DNA of 64,000 nt from Ephemerocybe angulata (Eukaryota > Basidiomycota > Agaricomycetes > Agaricales > Psathyrellaceae). The notes under the pieces were generated by a model, which was not told the origin of the DNA, made no database searches, and saw only the letters and a program-made list of their open reading frames with translations. The position numbers were made by a program, and so were the translations under genes. Of the stretch, positions 1 to 10,100 are shown one piece after another; position 1 is the stretch's first letter, and the number at the start of each line of letters is the position of its first letter. The stretch spans positions 1 to 64,000 of the forward strand of contig JAACJK010000074.1 in assembly GCA_013368325.1 (NCBI GenBank), in the 5' to 3' direction.

Positions 1-150
1 AGCACCACCATCGCGGAAATGGAGGCATCCTTTCAAGATTTGGACCAACCTTGCGAGCACTCAGTATGGAAGCGGGCGGCTGCGAATCGCGATGGGATGC
101 AAGGTGAGTCGACCATGACCAGCATCGAAGCGACTCTCCTTACCGTTTGC
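1..150. repeat. Inverted partner of the 16.50-16.65 kb segment
   Basis: The first 150 bases match, on the opposite strand and with scattered differences, the stretch at about 16,500-16,650. Shared landmarks are the run GAATCGCGATGGGATG, the following GTGAGTCGAC, and ATGACCAGCATCGA. The similarity stops near base 150, just before the thiolase remnant begins. It looks like one repeat or duplicated exon-intron piece present twice in inverted orientation. The left edge lies outside the window. Confidence 0.6.
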
Positions 151-235
151 ACCCCAGTCGTATTGTAAATCAAGAATCGGGTGTGAGTAGACACTTCCTT
201 CCTTTCATTCCAGCACCTACATCTACTTCATTACT

Positions 236-1225
236 ATGTCTGCCACCGCTTCACATCTTCATCTTCACCCGCCAAGTCTCGGGTTCTGGAGCAACACGAC
301 CACGACATCGGCATTGTCCCGGCTGTTCGAAGGTTCGTCTACTTTTTGGACCCACTACTTGTTCTAATACTGATGATGCTCTAAATACTCTGAATGTATA
401 GGGTCGCAAAGGTGGCTTCAAGGACTGCAAGCCCGAGCTCATCCTCTTGCACGTCCTCCGCGCCGTCTACCGGCATTTTTCCTCCGGGGGGTGGTGCGAG
501 CGCTGCGTTCATGGCTGCTCTGCATGCCGGAATTGCTGTCGAGACGAGTCTTGACACCGTCAACAGGCAGCGCTTGAGTGGCCTCACCGCCGTCACCCCA
601 ATCGTGAACGAAGTCAAGGCAGGGCAGATCGAGTTCGGTATCGGTGCGTCATTCTCATATCCTTCCATTGTGTAGTGCTGACTCCTTTTCAGGCACCGGT
701 GTAGAGTCAATGTCCAACGGCTTCGGAGCTGGAGCCGTCTCGCAAGTCTCCGAAGATGTTCTCGAGAACAAGGATGCCGAGGACTGTCTCCTGCCTATGG
801 GTAACAAAGCCGCCAAGGCGCAAAAGGAGGGCCGTTTCAAGGACGAGATCCTGCCCATCAAGGCCAAGTGGGAGCACGGACGCGGGCAACTCACGAAGCT
901 CTCGACTGCGAAGAAGCACGGGCTTCGCGTGGTAGGCAAGTTCGTCACCTCCGCCGTCGTCGGTGTGCTCCCTGCGCATCATGGGCGTAGGTCTTGCGTT
1001 CGCGATCCCCATGGTCCTCCGGCTCAAGCAGGTAACGGTTGCAAGGGTACAGAAATGTCCTCGTCGGCAAGCAAGGGCTCGCGGAGAATACATCGTCTTG
1101 CGCGCTCTTTCGACAGTTTCTGGGTCCAGTGCCTAATCTCCAACTCAGCCTACGCAGACGGCGTCAGCGTGGCCGGTAGCACGACCTCCATCCTTGGCTG
1201 CAAGTCGAGTGCGAGGGATGCTCAG
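236..1225 (+). pseudogene. 3-ketoacyl-CoA thiolase, decayed
   Basis: Remnant of a peroxisomal 3-ketoacyl-CoA thiolase, the last enzyme of fatty-acid beta-oxidation. Recognisable blocks appear in order: an N-terminal LEQHDHDIGIVPAVR-like piece, GRKGGFKDCKPELILLHVLR after an intron ending near 400, PPGGGASAAFMAALHAG, NRQRLSGLTAV, an exon with GVESM...GAGAV...ADCLLPMG, FKDEILPIKAKW, and VVGKFVTSAVVGV. The gene is broken. The frame shifts between the first ATG (236) and the LEQHD block. About 25 residues are missing before PPGGGA and about 30 after LLPMG. A further frameshift follows VVGV, with the expected RIMGVG...AIPMV readable in another frame. The nucleophilic Cys of the NRQCSSG motif is Arg here. 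It cannot make active thiolase. Presumably a dead duplicate moved in with repeats, since the flank carries one. Confidence 0.85.
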
Positions 1226-1312
1226 GTATCACGACCATAAAGGAGAGGTCCAATTAGAGGAGGATGTGGCTAAAATAGAATACAGGAGTTAATCATGTCG
1301 CATACATACCTT

Positions 1313-2546
1313 TTATAATACATGCAAGTACTCCTGGAATGTGCACCACTCTTGTAGCATTGAATACACCTCTGTTTTGTAAGTAATACATGTTCTAAGT
1401 ACCAGCATGGTAGCGTTCAGAATGGGTAATGAGGGGTATTGTTTCGTAAAAAAAGTAAAGACCAATCGACGCCCTTCAGCGGGAGAGCCGCAATGAAGAA
1501 GACGGCGGGTCATGGCACCAATGGCATAACCAGGAGGGAGGGGAATGTTCAGGCCAATCTGGGGCGCACTGAAATGCCCGCCAGTCCATTCTCCGAAAGC
1601 CATGACCCAAGTCAGAATAAGAGGATGGTCATTGAAGTCGAGGTGAAGAACTTCACTAACGCCTTCCTTAATGGCGATAGTAAGAACGCGCCCCGAAATC
1701 CAGCAACTTCCACATCTCTGGGTCCTGTGGTTCCAACACAGACTTCACGTACTCACGGGGCACTGAAAGGGGGTTGTGAGTACAAAGGGATATTGCAACA
1801 TGAGAACACTCACCGCATTTGCTTTGCCCAAGTGTTCGCACACCACGTCTTCGTAAGACTCGCTATTTCTGGTGCGATATAATCCCGAATCAGAGTGATG
1901 AGTTCAATGAATAACGGTCGAAGCGCGGGGTTCTTCATAAACTTGACGGTATCGGCAGAGAAGATGGGTATGCTCGTGAAGATTTGCCAGATCCCCACAT
2001 GGAGAGCCTCGGTCTCCTTCGAACGGTTGGGGTTCTTCTTCCCCGATGGGTCCATGCCATTCTCCAGAAGGGCATCCCAGGCCGCAAAGAGTAGAGCAGT
2101 GAGCTTCTCGATCTGCAGTCGTTTCGTAAGGTCGCCACGAATGATAACACCTTTTGGATGGTCTATTGGAAGTTCCTCCATAATCTTGTCGTCGAGGTCG
2201 CACACGAAGGTACCAGTAGGTGCTGCGACTGCCAGGATCTTCTTCCTGATACCAGGAAGCTTCTTCCTGATTCTCGCACGCAAGGCTTTGCCGCAGGTGT
2301 GAATGCGCAAAAATTCGTCGGGATAGTCGTCCAGGACAAGATAATCTGTTCGTAGTGAGTAGATAGAAGTAAGAATAGCCACGGGAAAGGGAACTTACGG
2401 AGATTATCCAGCTGCTTTATGATTTTAGGGCGAAGCCTACCCTTTCTTCGTGCCTCTGCTTCAGGAGAACGTTTCCCGGAACGTGTCTTCTTTTTCTTGG
2501 GCGCATCGTCGTCCCCACTCGTCGGAGAGTGTTTCACAAGTACCAT
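1313..2546 (-). CDS. 2OG-Fe(II) oxygenase-like protein (fungal TET/JBP-like)
   Basis: Three exons restore one frame of 363 aa: 2546-2399, 2345-1814 and 1724-1313. The middle intron (2398-2346) has clean GTAAGT/CAG ends. The second intron has several possible acceptors; the one before 1724 keeps the frame. The N-terminus is basic and Lys-rich (KKKKTRSGKR). The C-terminal third shows the double-stranded beta-helix signature of 2-oxoglutarate/iron enzymes: HLDFND (HxD iron ligands), then GEWTGGHFSAPQIGLNIPLPPG, LLHCGS (third His) and GRRLVFTFF (Arg that would bind 2OG). This spacing resembles the TET/JBP-like oxygenases expanded in Agaricomycetes, often beside transposons. Family members oxidise methylated bases in DNA; whether this one does is unknown. 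All ligand residues are present, so activity is possible. Family assignment rests on motif memory only. Confidence 0.55.
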
Positions 2547-2755
2547 CAATGTAGCCTAGATGTAAATGAGAAAAACCAGGGAAATGTAAAGCGTTATTGG
2601 ACCAACCGGGTGGTGAGCTGGCAACTGTTGAAGGGAAAGAAGGCTGTCGCATGTTCTGGCGATTAAATAAGTGCAGTGGTCCATCAATTGATGCGGGAGC
2701 ATGCTAAATGCTCGCGCAAACGCGCCAGCGCGCCTCTTCCACCGACGACCATCCT

Positions 2756-2896
2756 CAGGACAACACACTTATGAGTGGGGACCCTCTCCACACCCTGGTG
2801 CTGAAGGAATGGAAGTCGGTCAAATTTTAAAACACGGGCTCTTCGCGTCAGGACAACACACTTATGAGTGGGGACCCTCCTCACACCCTGGTGCTG
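2756..2896. repeat. Two-copy direct repeat, 93-bp period
   Basis: A 48-base block beginning CAGGACAACACACTTATGAG and ending in CACCCTGGTGCTG occurs at 2756-2803 and again at 2849-2896 with only a couple of changes. Copy start points are 93 bases apart. No function is visible. Confidence 0.85.
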
Positions 2897-3634
2897 GCGT
2901 TGGAGAGTTCCACATATTATAATTCTTCCAGCAACTACGACAACATATGCATTGCAAAATGCATTACTTTCTTTCTGTGTTAGGCGGTACAAGGAATTCG
3001 TTCTGCGGCATTGGTGAGTTAAAGGTTATATTTCCGTCGGTATATGCAACTTACGCGTGTCTATAGGCCTCTCGCGTGTTTATCCCAACTTAACGCGTCT
3101 TGCGCGAAGCACTGGAAAGCACGGTCTGCGGCAAAGCACTACGCGTCGTCCAGTTGACGCGTGCCTAAAGGCCCCTTCCATTGAACACGTCTTGTGCAAC
3201 GCGAGCTGAAACCGTCGTATGCCGGGCACTACGCGACGAGCGCGTCCAACAAAGCAAAACACGTCCACGCAGCCACCTCGTCCAACACCGGGTACTCAAG
3301 CATGTGTCACCGCCTTCCTGTCAGACGGAACGCGCTTTCCATGACGGGATCGACTGATTCCAACCCGAACGACAATACTCGACCTATTCTACCTCGCCGC
3401 CCCTTCTTCACCTTCGCCACGCTGCCCAACCCTTTTCCCCCTCTCGTCACAATCGAGACCAACTCTCCAAGCCACGGCGTCACCACTGGGTACTTCAAGG
3501 ATGACGACATTCGCGCCATAGGCCAGCCTATCGGCTTCGACTATGCCTGCGTAGAGTTAGATGGCGTGAACGACAAGGCCAGGGCAATGAGAAACCCGTC
3601 ACTGGCTCCATGTAGCTCGGCGTCACGCAGTGGT

Positions 3635-3657
3635 TCCACATTCGATGTCGAAGTGCG
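3635..3657. repeat. Short hairpin, TCGATGTCGA centre
   Basis: An imperfect palindrome with left part CCACATTCGA and right part TCGAAGTGCGG, a divergent member of the hairpin family described for 4522-4550. A core without strong arms (TTCGATTTCGAA) also lies at 3983-3994. Confidence 0.5.
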
Positions 3658-4521
3658 GATGCTCTAGAATGCGAGTGGATAGTGGTGATGGCGAGGATGG
3701 TCGACAGCGGACACCACCCCTTCCCCTCCAACGCTATCTACTACAACGACGAGTAGCGACCGAACTACGAGGAATCCTGCGACTTGCGCGGTATGAATAC
3801 GCCTTCCCGGGTCCCAACCAAGCCCTCCGTCCACAGCGCACTTCGTGTCGAACTCTAGCACTCGATCCCATGACGGCAACGGTCGCTGAAAGAGGCGAGA
3901 CGTCAATGGTGCATATTAGGAAAGGGCGAAGTCGTGCACGACGAAACCCACCTCAGGATCACGAAACTTTGGATAGGGTGCTTTCGATTTCGAAGCCCCT
4001 TCTCCTTTTGCCTCCTTCACGATGCGCCATGATGCAGTGGCGGCGGTGGCTAATGATGTCGGTGTTGCAGGCGACGAGTCAGGTAAAGCGGCTGTAGCGA
4101 CGAGGACGGTGAAGAAGGGGAAGGGAGGGACTGTGCGACGAGATCAGTACCGTCCAACGGTTGTGCACGGAAGGACACGCCTCTGATCGTCTTGGATGAC
4201 GATGACGGCGACAACCACGATGAAGGCTATCATGGGTGGTAGGACGGCCAGTGGTCGTTTCGATAGATGAAGAGGGTAAGGGCGCGAGGAGATCGAACGC
4301 CCGTGCAGGACAAAGCTTACCTCTGCTCATCGCGAAGAAGTTTCCGGAGACGCCTCTTCCTGTCGGCGCCCTCGGTCTGCTCATGGAGTGTCCCCTTCCC
4401 AACCGACGGATGTTTCGATAGGCAGCCGGCCATGCCTCTTACATGCTATCTTCGTCTTGGGACCGTCAGTGGTGGTAGGAGCGTAGAAGTGGCGGTAGGA
4501 GCGCAGACGTGGCAGGAGGAG

Positions 4522-4550
4522 CACCGTGTTTCGAAATCGAAAACACGGTG
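4522..4550. repeat. Short hairpin, TCGA-AA-TCGA centre
   Basis: A near-perfect 29-base palindrome. The left arm is CACCGTGTTTCGA, two unpaired A, and the right arm TCGAAAACACGGTG with one extra A. It is the longest-armed member of a family seen at least ten times in the first 24 kb, always with the same centre but different, still complementary arms. Confidence 0.8.
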
Positions 4551-4789
4551 ATGGAACAAGTGGTTCGTAGTCGACTGGGATGAAGAAGGCGAAAGATGCA
4601 GCGCGCACTGCACGCCAGTCGGTATTTGCCGGATTTCGGATTTTGCCGAAAGTCACGTGTGGTCGCTCGGAAGGGTCGCGACGTCGACGCGGCAGCCGGC
4701 TACAAGCCTACAACCTTCTTCTTCTTCAACACCACGGCGGACTCTGATACCGAAACAATTCAGCGTACAGCGTGCTGCGACCTTTCCTG

Positions 4790-4851
4790 CACATTCGATT
4801 TCGAAGTGCGCTCGGAGGCACGAACATGTTTCACATTCGATTTCGAAGTGG
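4790..4851. repeat. Two hairpins of the TCGA-centre family
   Basis: Two copies lie 42 bases apart (cores at 4794-4805 and 4836-4847), each reading CACATTCGA-TT-TCGAAGTG. This is the family core in the opposite orientation to 4522-4550. The arms CACTT/AAGTG differ from those at other sites. Confidence 0.75.
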
Positions 4852-5363
4852 GACATGCGTCGTGCCCCCTCAATTTCCAGCAGAAATGGTACGTGCTCGC
4901 CTTCGTTTCAACTTCTATCGCTTATGCTGTTCAAGATTAGACTAAAGCCACGACTCTTTACCTTACGCACTGCTCAGAATAAATGTTCACCCTCATTCTG
5001 CGGTCTGAAGTCTTGGAAGAACGTGAGGTGCCTCCAAGGTGCCTCGACCGAAAGCTCCTACCACAAAGGCCACGACGAGATGCTGCTGTACAGCTGCGGT
5101 GAGCTTGGAAGAGGTTGAGGAGGCCTGATGAAGTAGTAGCAATGAGGGGCTTTAATCGGCGGCCGGAGCCGTTTTTTTATTGTTTTGTATACTACGACAA
5201 GGGAATACGAAATCGAGGGGGAACACGACTTATTTACAAAGATATGCGGGCACTAAAGGCGCGGAAAACGCGAAGCGAGAAGGAAGAGACCAAATAGAAA
5301 AGGAAACGGGAAGATCATTGGGAGACTCTTGGGTGGGGTGGCAAGGGAGGAGGGGGATAGCCG

Positions 5364-6976
5364 TCAAAGCGTGCCTTCTTCATCGACGACATCCATGGCC
5401 TCAGCATCTCTGCCTCTTTTGGATCCTGTGCGCGACTTTGAGGTGGTCGCCTTGGCCTTGCCTTTGCCCTTGGTCTGTCCGCCTGGAGCAGGGTCGTCGA
5501 CATACTCAAGGTCTTCTTGGGCATCAGACAGGGATGGTAGAGCGCTAGTCGAAGCTTCGGACTCTTGCAACAAGGTGGGGGGCGGTGGAGGCGACAACTT
5601 GCTTGTACTGGCAAGCGCCGCAGCTGCACCCTTGAACGGATCCTCGGACCCTGCGAAAGACGGGCCAGGAGCGTAGTTGGGAGGACGGATGGGCTTAGGA
5701 GGTTCGGCTTTCCAAGGCGAGACCTCGAGGACACGAGTGGAGACGGCGTTGATCTGGTAGAACTGTAGGCAAGGTCAGGACGCCATTGCTTCTCAACACA
5801 AAACGAAGCTCACCTTTCTACCAGACGTATAACCAGAGCGTGGAGGGATGCAGAAAGTGTGCAAGGTGGCGATGATGAGCACCATGGTACCCGGGTTGAG
5901 CGCCTTCCACAAGTCCTTGACATGGACAAGGTTGCCGACCTTGTCGCGAACGTCGTATTGGAGAAGTTTCTTGGTCGCGAGCTCAAAGCAGGGAGGACCG
6001 GTCCAGTCGACCTGGACGGAAGGCTCGTGAAGTTGGCCTACGGCGAGAGGGACCGACGGACGATCAGCTACCAATACGTCAATACAAATGAAGCTCTGCG
6101 AAGAGGTGTATCACAGACCAGGGGCAGGAGCGTCTGCTTTCGGTGGTTCGTTCTCCTTATCAGACTTCGCTGCTTCATCGGAAGGGTCTGGAGTCTTCTC
6201 CCGCTTGATGCGCTTCTGAGGAGGACCACTAGCGGTGCGGACCCCACGAGCTTGAGTACTAGCAGGGGGCGCCTACACCAGTATCCGGAGGTGGGTCAGT
6301 CGTTGATGTACTACATAAGAATGCTAACGCACCACGTATTTCTTCCCTAGAGTAATGGTAATCAAATCCGCGGGCTCTCCAGAGCGGAGGCCTTTAGATG
6401 GCTTGACCCACTCGTACGCAAGGTAGTTCTAAGATAGATCGATCAATGTATATTCCAGGAATGTATTCAAAAACAATCGTGCCTTATCGTCAGGGTCTCG
6501 CTCTTGGGCTTCGCGAACTTCGTTCAGGGATGCAATCTGGTTGTTGAACATCGTCTTGAGGGCAGGAGGGGCATGCGTAATCGAGCCAAGGACGATTCTG
6601 TCTTTACAATTGGTGGAGTCGGTAAGCGGGAGGAACTAAAGCGTCGGGTGAGTATGTTGTCTGAACTATTTCAGTTGAAGAAACTGACCTCCCCGTCCGC
6701 GTCGCGAAAGCCCCATCCTCCGGCAGCGGTGATGTCTGTGCCATGTTCTGCATGAGCAATCTCACCAAAGATAGCAACCTTGATAGGAATGCTCCTTTTT
6801 CCTGCAGAGGGGTCCGCGGTGTAGGCGAGGTTGTTCCCGAACTGGTCTGGAAATGAATAGAAGTCTTTGTTGAACTCGGCCTTTCCAAGGAACGAGCGGC
6901 CGAGGGCTTTGAGGTTGGCGATGGTGGTATCGTAATTTCGATTCATGAAGGCGGCAAGCAGATTTCCTTCGGGCAT
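5364..6976 (-). CDS. Uncharacterised six-exon protein (447 aa)
   Basis: Six exons join without a frame break: 6976-6689, 6635-6483, 6428-6333, 6272-6119, 6067-5814 and 5762-5364, giving 447 aa. I do not recognise the family. The N-terminus starts MPEGNLLAAFMNRNYDTTIA. Exon 4 has a basic patch, PPQKRIKREK, that could be a nuclear signal. Exon 5 looks globular (DWTGPPCFELATKKLLQYDV). The C-terminal 90 residues are Ser/Pro-rich with KGKGKAKATTSK. The second intron appears to use a GC donor (AAG|GCACGA...TTAG), since no GT keeps the frame; the other four are GT-AG, about 50-60 nt. It is co-oriented with the Helitron gene and starts only 165 bp from its end, so it could be cargo of that element or an independent host gene. 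Confidence 0.7.
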
Positions 6977-7140
6977 GGTGGATGAAGTGACGAGAGAGGA
7001 AGAGTGAGATAAAAGGGAAAGAAAAATGGGGTTCGCTGGAATAAATTGGTGAGTCCACGAATCTTTAGAGGGGAAAAGGAGGACATACGAATAAAAGAAA
7101 TGGAAAGTAAGGAGAAGGCGGTAAACCTCTGCAGCCGCCT

Positions 7141-10100
7141 TTATAGGACCGAGTCCACCTCCACACGCTTCAGGCGCTTGCGGGGTGGTCCCGCCTGCTG
7201 AGCGCCATTGTTTGGAGCGCGAGGTCGTTTCTTTGACCTAGGTACGATTGTTCTTTCGTAAATTTTACGCGCCTGGTCCTGGTATGCCTCGATGACCACC
7301 ATATCCGTTCTTAACTCTTGTTCAGTACGCTTGGCCCGCGGTGGATTCGCCTTGATGGCACTGCCCAGTTTGGTCTGGCTAGGGCGCGATTTTGCAGAGG
7401 GAATAATGCCAGCAAGCTCAGCTGATGCTTGAACTTGCTCTTCTGGTGTGCCGTATTGAGTTGTGCTCTTGAGGGCCACAGCGTGCATACGGGCCGACTC
7501 AATTTTGTATTCGTCAGTCCTCCCCCCGTGATCTTTTCTGGAGCAAAATGTCGCAAGACAAAAAGCCCATCCAAGGAAGTTGCTCTTGAGACCATGACAT
7601 ATGCTGACTCTGTGGATGAACAGGACTGTAGATCGACAATAACATTCTCCATTGTCTGGCCCTGAGCGCGATGAGCGGTCATAGCAAATGCAGGGACAAT
7701 GGCCACCTGTTGCCTGCGGACTGTCTTCGCATTCTTGCCTCCGTATCTAGAAAATGCAACTTCAATGGAATCACTGAGAATGGGAATCTCGTCTGCAGAG
7801 AGATGAGGCATCTGAAGGGCAGAGCACCCTGGAATGTTAACAATGCACGACGTAAGAACTTTTTGACCACGGCGATTGGGTTTGTACCTCAATTTTTTTA
7901 CTGTCCCTTTACTGCCGTTAACGACACCACCTGCGACATCGTAATTCTGAGCAATGAGCACGGGCATTCCAATGCATAGCGGAACCCTGCCAAGCCGGCC
8001 TTTCGTCTGACCAGAGTGCTTTCCATGGAGCTCTTCAATTAGGTCCTGGTTCTCAATTTCCTGTCCATGCCTGAAGTCAGTTGCATGAAACCAATAGAGT
8101 GGACGTTTATTGTCAAGGGCAAACTGCCTCGCACAGGCTTCGTTGATAGCATCCTTTGGCGCATTCTCAGCGACAATGATAGGTGCCTTTCTCCATGGCG
8201 ACTCTTTGTCTTCGAAAGCATCCGCGTTTTCTGCGGAGAGGACCCTGGAGGTCAACAAGTCATAATCTTCGTCTGTGCAAAGACCATCTCGCAAACGACT
8301 AAGAAGCTGAACGAAGCGAGCTTCGGCATCCTCATTCTGTCTCTGGGGCTTCTCAAGCTCAACGGCAGTGTCTACCGAGAGCCAGAGAAGCTTTCCATGG
8401 ATTGAACTTTGCCCGTTTTTCAGCCCGCACATCCATGGTAGAATAGTCGAATACAAACTTCGTTGACCAACCGGTGGGAGCTGTGCGAAATCGCCTGCAA
8501 ACATGATGTTAATGCCTCCAAAGGGCTTGTCAGACTCGCGTGCAAGCTGCAGAGCTTCATTGATTTGGTGGAGAAGGCTTAGGCTAATCATGGAGACCTC
8601 GTCGATAATGAGCCAGTCCTTTCCTTCCCAAAATTCAATGAGCCCTTGATGGACGTCTCCATGAAGCTGCATTCGAGAAAGGGCGTGCAGGTTCAGGGCA
8701 GAGTGTAAGGTCATACCACCTATGTTCATGGCGGCTATTCCCATGTAAGACCCCAGGACGTACCTATTTCCCTCTCCACGATTTAAGAACAATTCCTTCA
8801 GAGCATCTATCACGCGAGACTTTCCCGTACCTGCAGGTCCTCCAAGGTACATTCGAAGCTGCTCTCCATTACCTGAGATACGATCAGCGAGGATATTGAA
8901 CGCGAGACGCTGCTTTGGATTTAACGTGTACTTATCCGCAACCACGTTACATAGAATAGCATGCTGAATGTCAGTAGGAGGTGGTTGAACAATAACAGGA
9001 ACAATGTCTACCGCTGGAGACGGACTGCGATCGCGAACGCGCGATGTACGGGAGTCCAGCTGTTCAACCTGATCCCCCTTTTTGCGCCGTTTCCTGGCCC
9101 TTGGTCGACGGTCATCATAGGAATTCTTCCAAATCTGCTCGAGTCCAACTCCAGAGCGAGAGACGTCAACAACACTTGATGGGTTCAGCTCCTGCTGCTG
9201 TTCTATGATATTATCAAACACTGACATGTTAGCTGCTTGGAACATACCGCACTGTGAGGCAACTTGAAGGCAGTGTTCAACGTTCTCGTCGCGAGCAGTC
9301 AGGGTGTTTGCTGATGATCTGCAGGACCGAAGATGCTCCAGTAAGCCTTCCTCTTCTGCATCTGCTGCAAGAGGTGAAACGACCATGTCGTCCAATCTCA
9401 GTTCATCGCGACCTTCATATTCAGCGCCTAAGGCGGGGAGTCGGAGGAACCTATTGCGAAAGTGGTCATCACGGCTGTCCTTGCACTCATGAAAAACCTG
9501 CATATTGTTCAAGATGTTGTTGACATGGGGGGTATAGAGGCGAGAATGAGTAAAATCCTCAAAAGCATCTCCCCAAGATGAGAAGGAGCCTATAAGGTCC
9601 TTGGGCGATCTCCATGGTTTGAATAAAATCAACATCAAGCGACAGTACTTCTCTCGAACATCAGGGCGATCACGTCTTGGAAGAGCAGGCCCAATAGGTA
9701 CAGGTACGGCAGCGTTCAATGGATGAGACAGGGTTATGTATGAGGACTTGTGTTCATCGTGGCCTTCCAGGAAACGGGCCGACGGCCTTGAAGCAGACGC
9801 CGCCGTTAGCACATCAAACGGCGCCCAGGTCTCCTCAATTCCTTGCACATCACTAAGCGACAGTGAGTCCTTGCCAGACTTTGAGAAGCTGAACTTACAC
9901 GAACGTGCAACAAAGTCCCACAGAGAAACAGGTGAAAAGAGATTTCCCCGAAAAATGTAGTCCCGAAGCTGAGATGCTCTCGGCGTGATTTCCCCCTTCT
10001 CATTCTGCTCAAGAAAGACATCGTCATCCAGGTCAATGTCGCTGCCATCGTTGTCACTGCTGTTAGCGTCGGTGGTGTGAGATGAGCCCGGTAAGTCATC

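Larger units (their letters stand above)
2547..5363. other. Repeat-rich stretch without a convincing gene
   Basis: Open frames here (for example 3194-3667 +) lack recognisable domains and are interrupted. The region holds a 93-bp-period direct repeat near 2.8 kb, GC-rich ACGCGTC-type words at 3.05-3.26 kb, and several copies of the TTCGANNTCGAA hairpin (3635, 3983, 4522, 4790, 4832). It most resembles eroded mobile or duplicated DNA. Confidence 0.5.

Noticed and set aside
3194..4100. 155-157 aa plus-strand frames as genes
   Set aside because: No domain, start context or introns; the frames run through repeats and hairpins.
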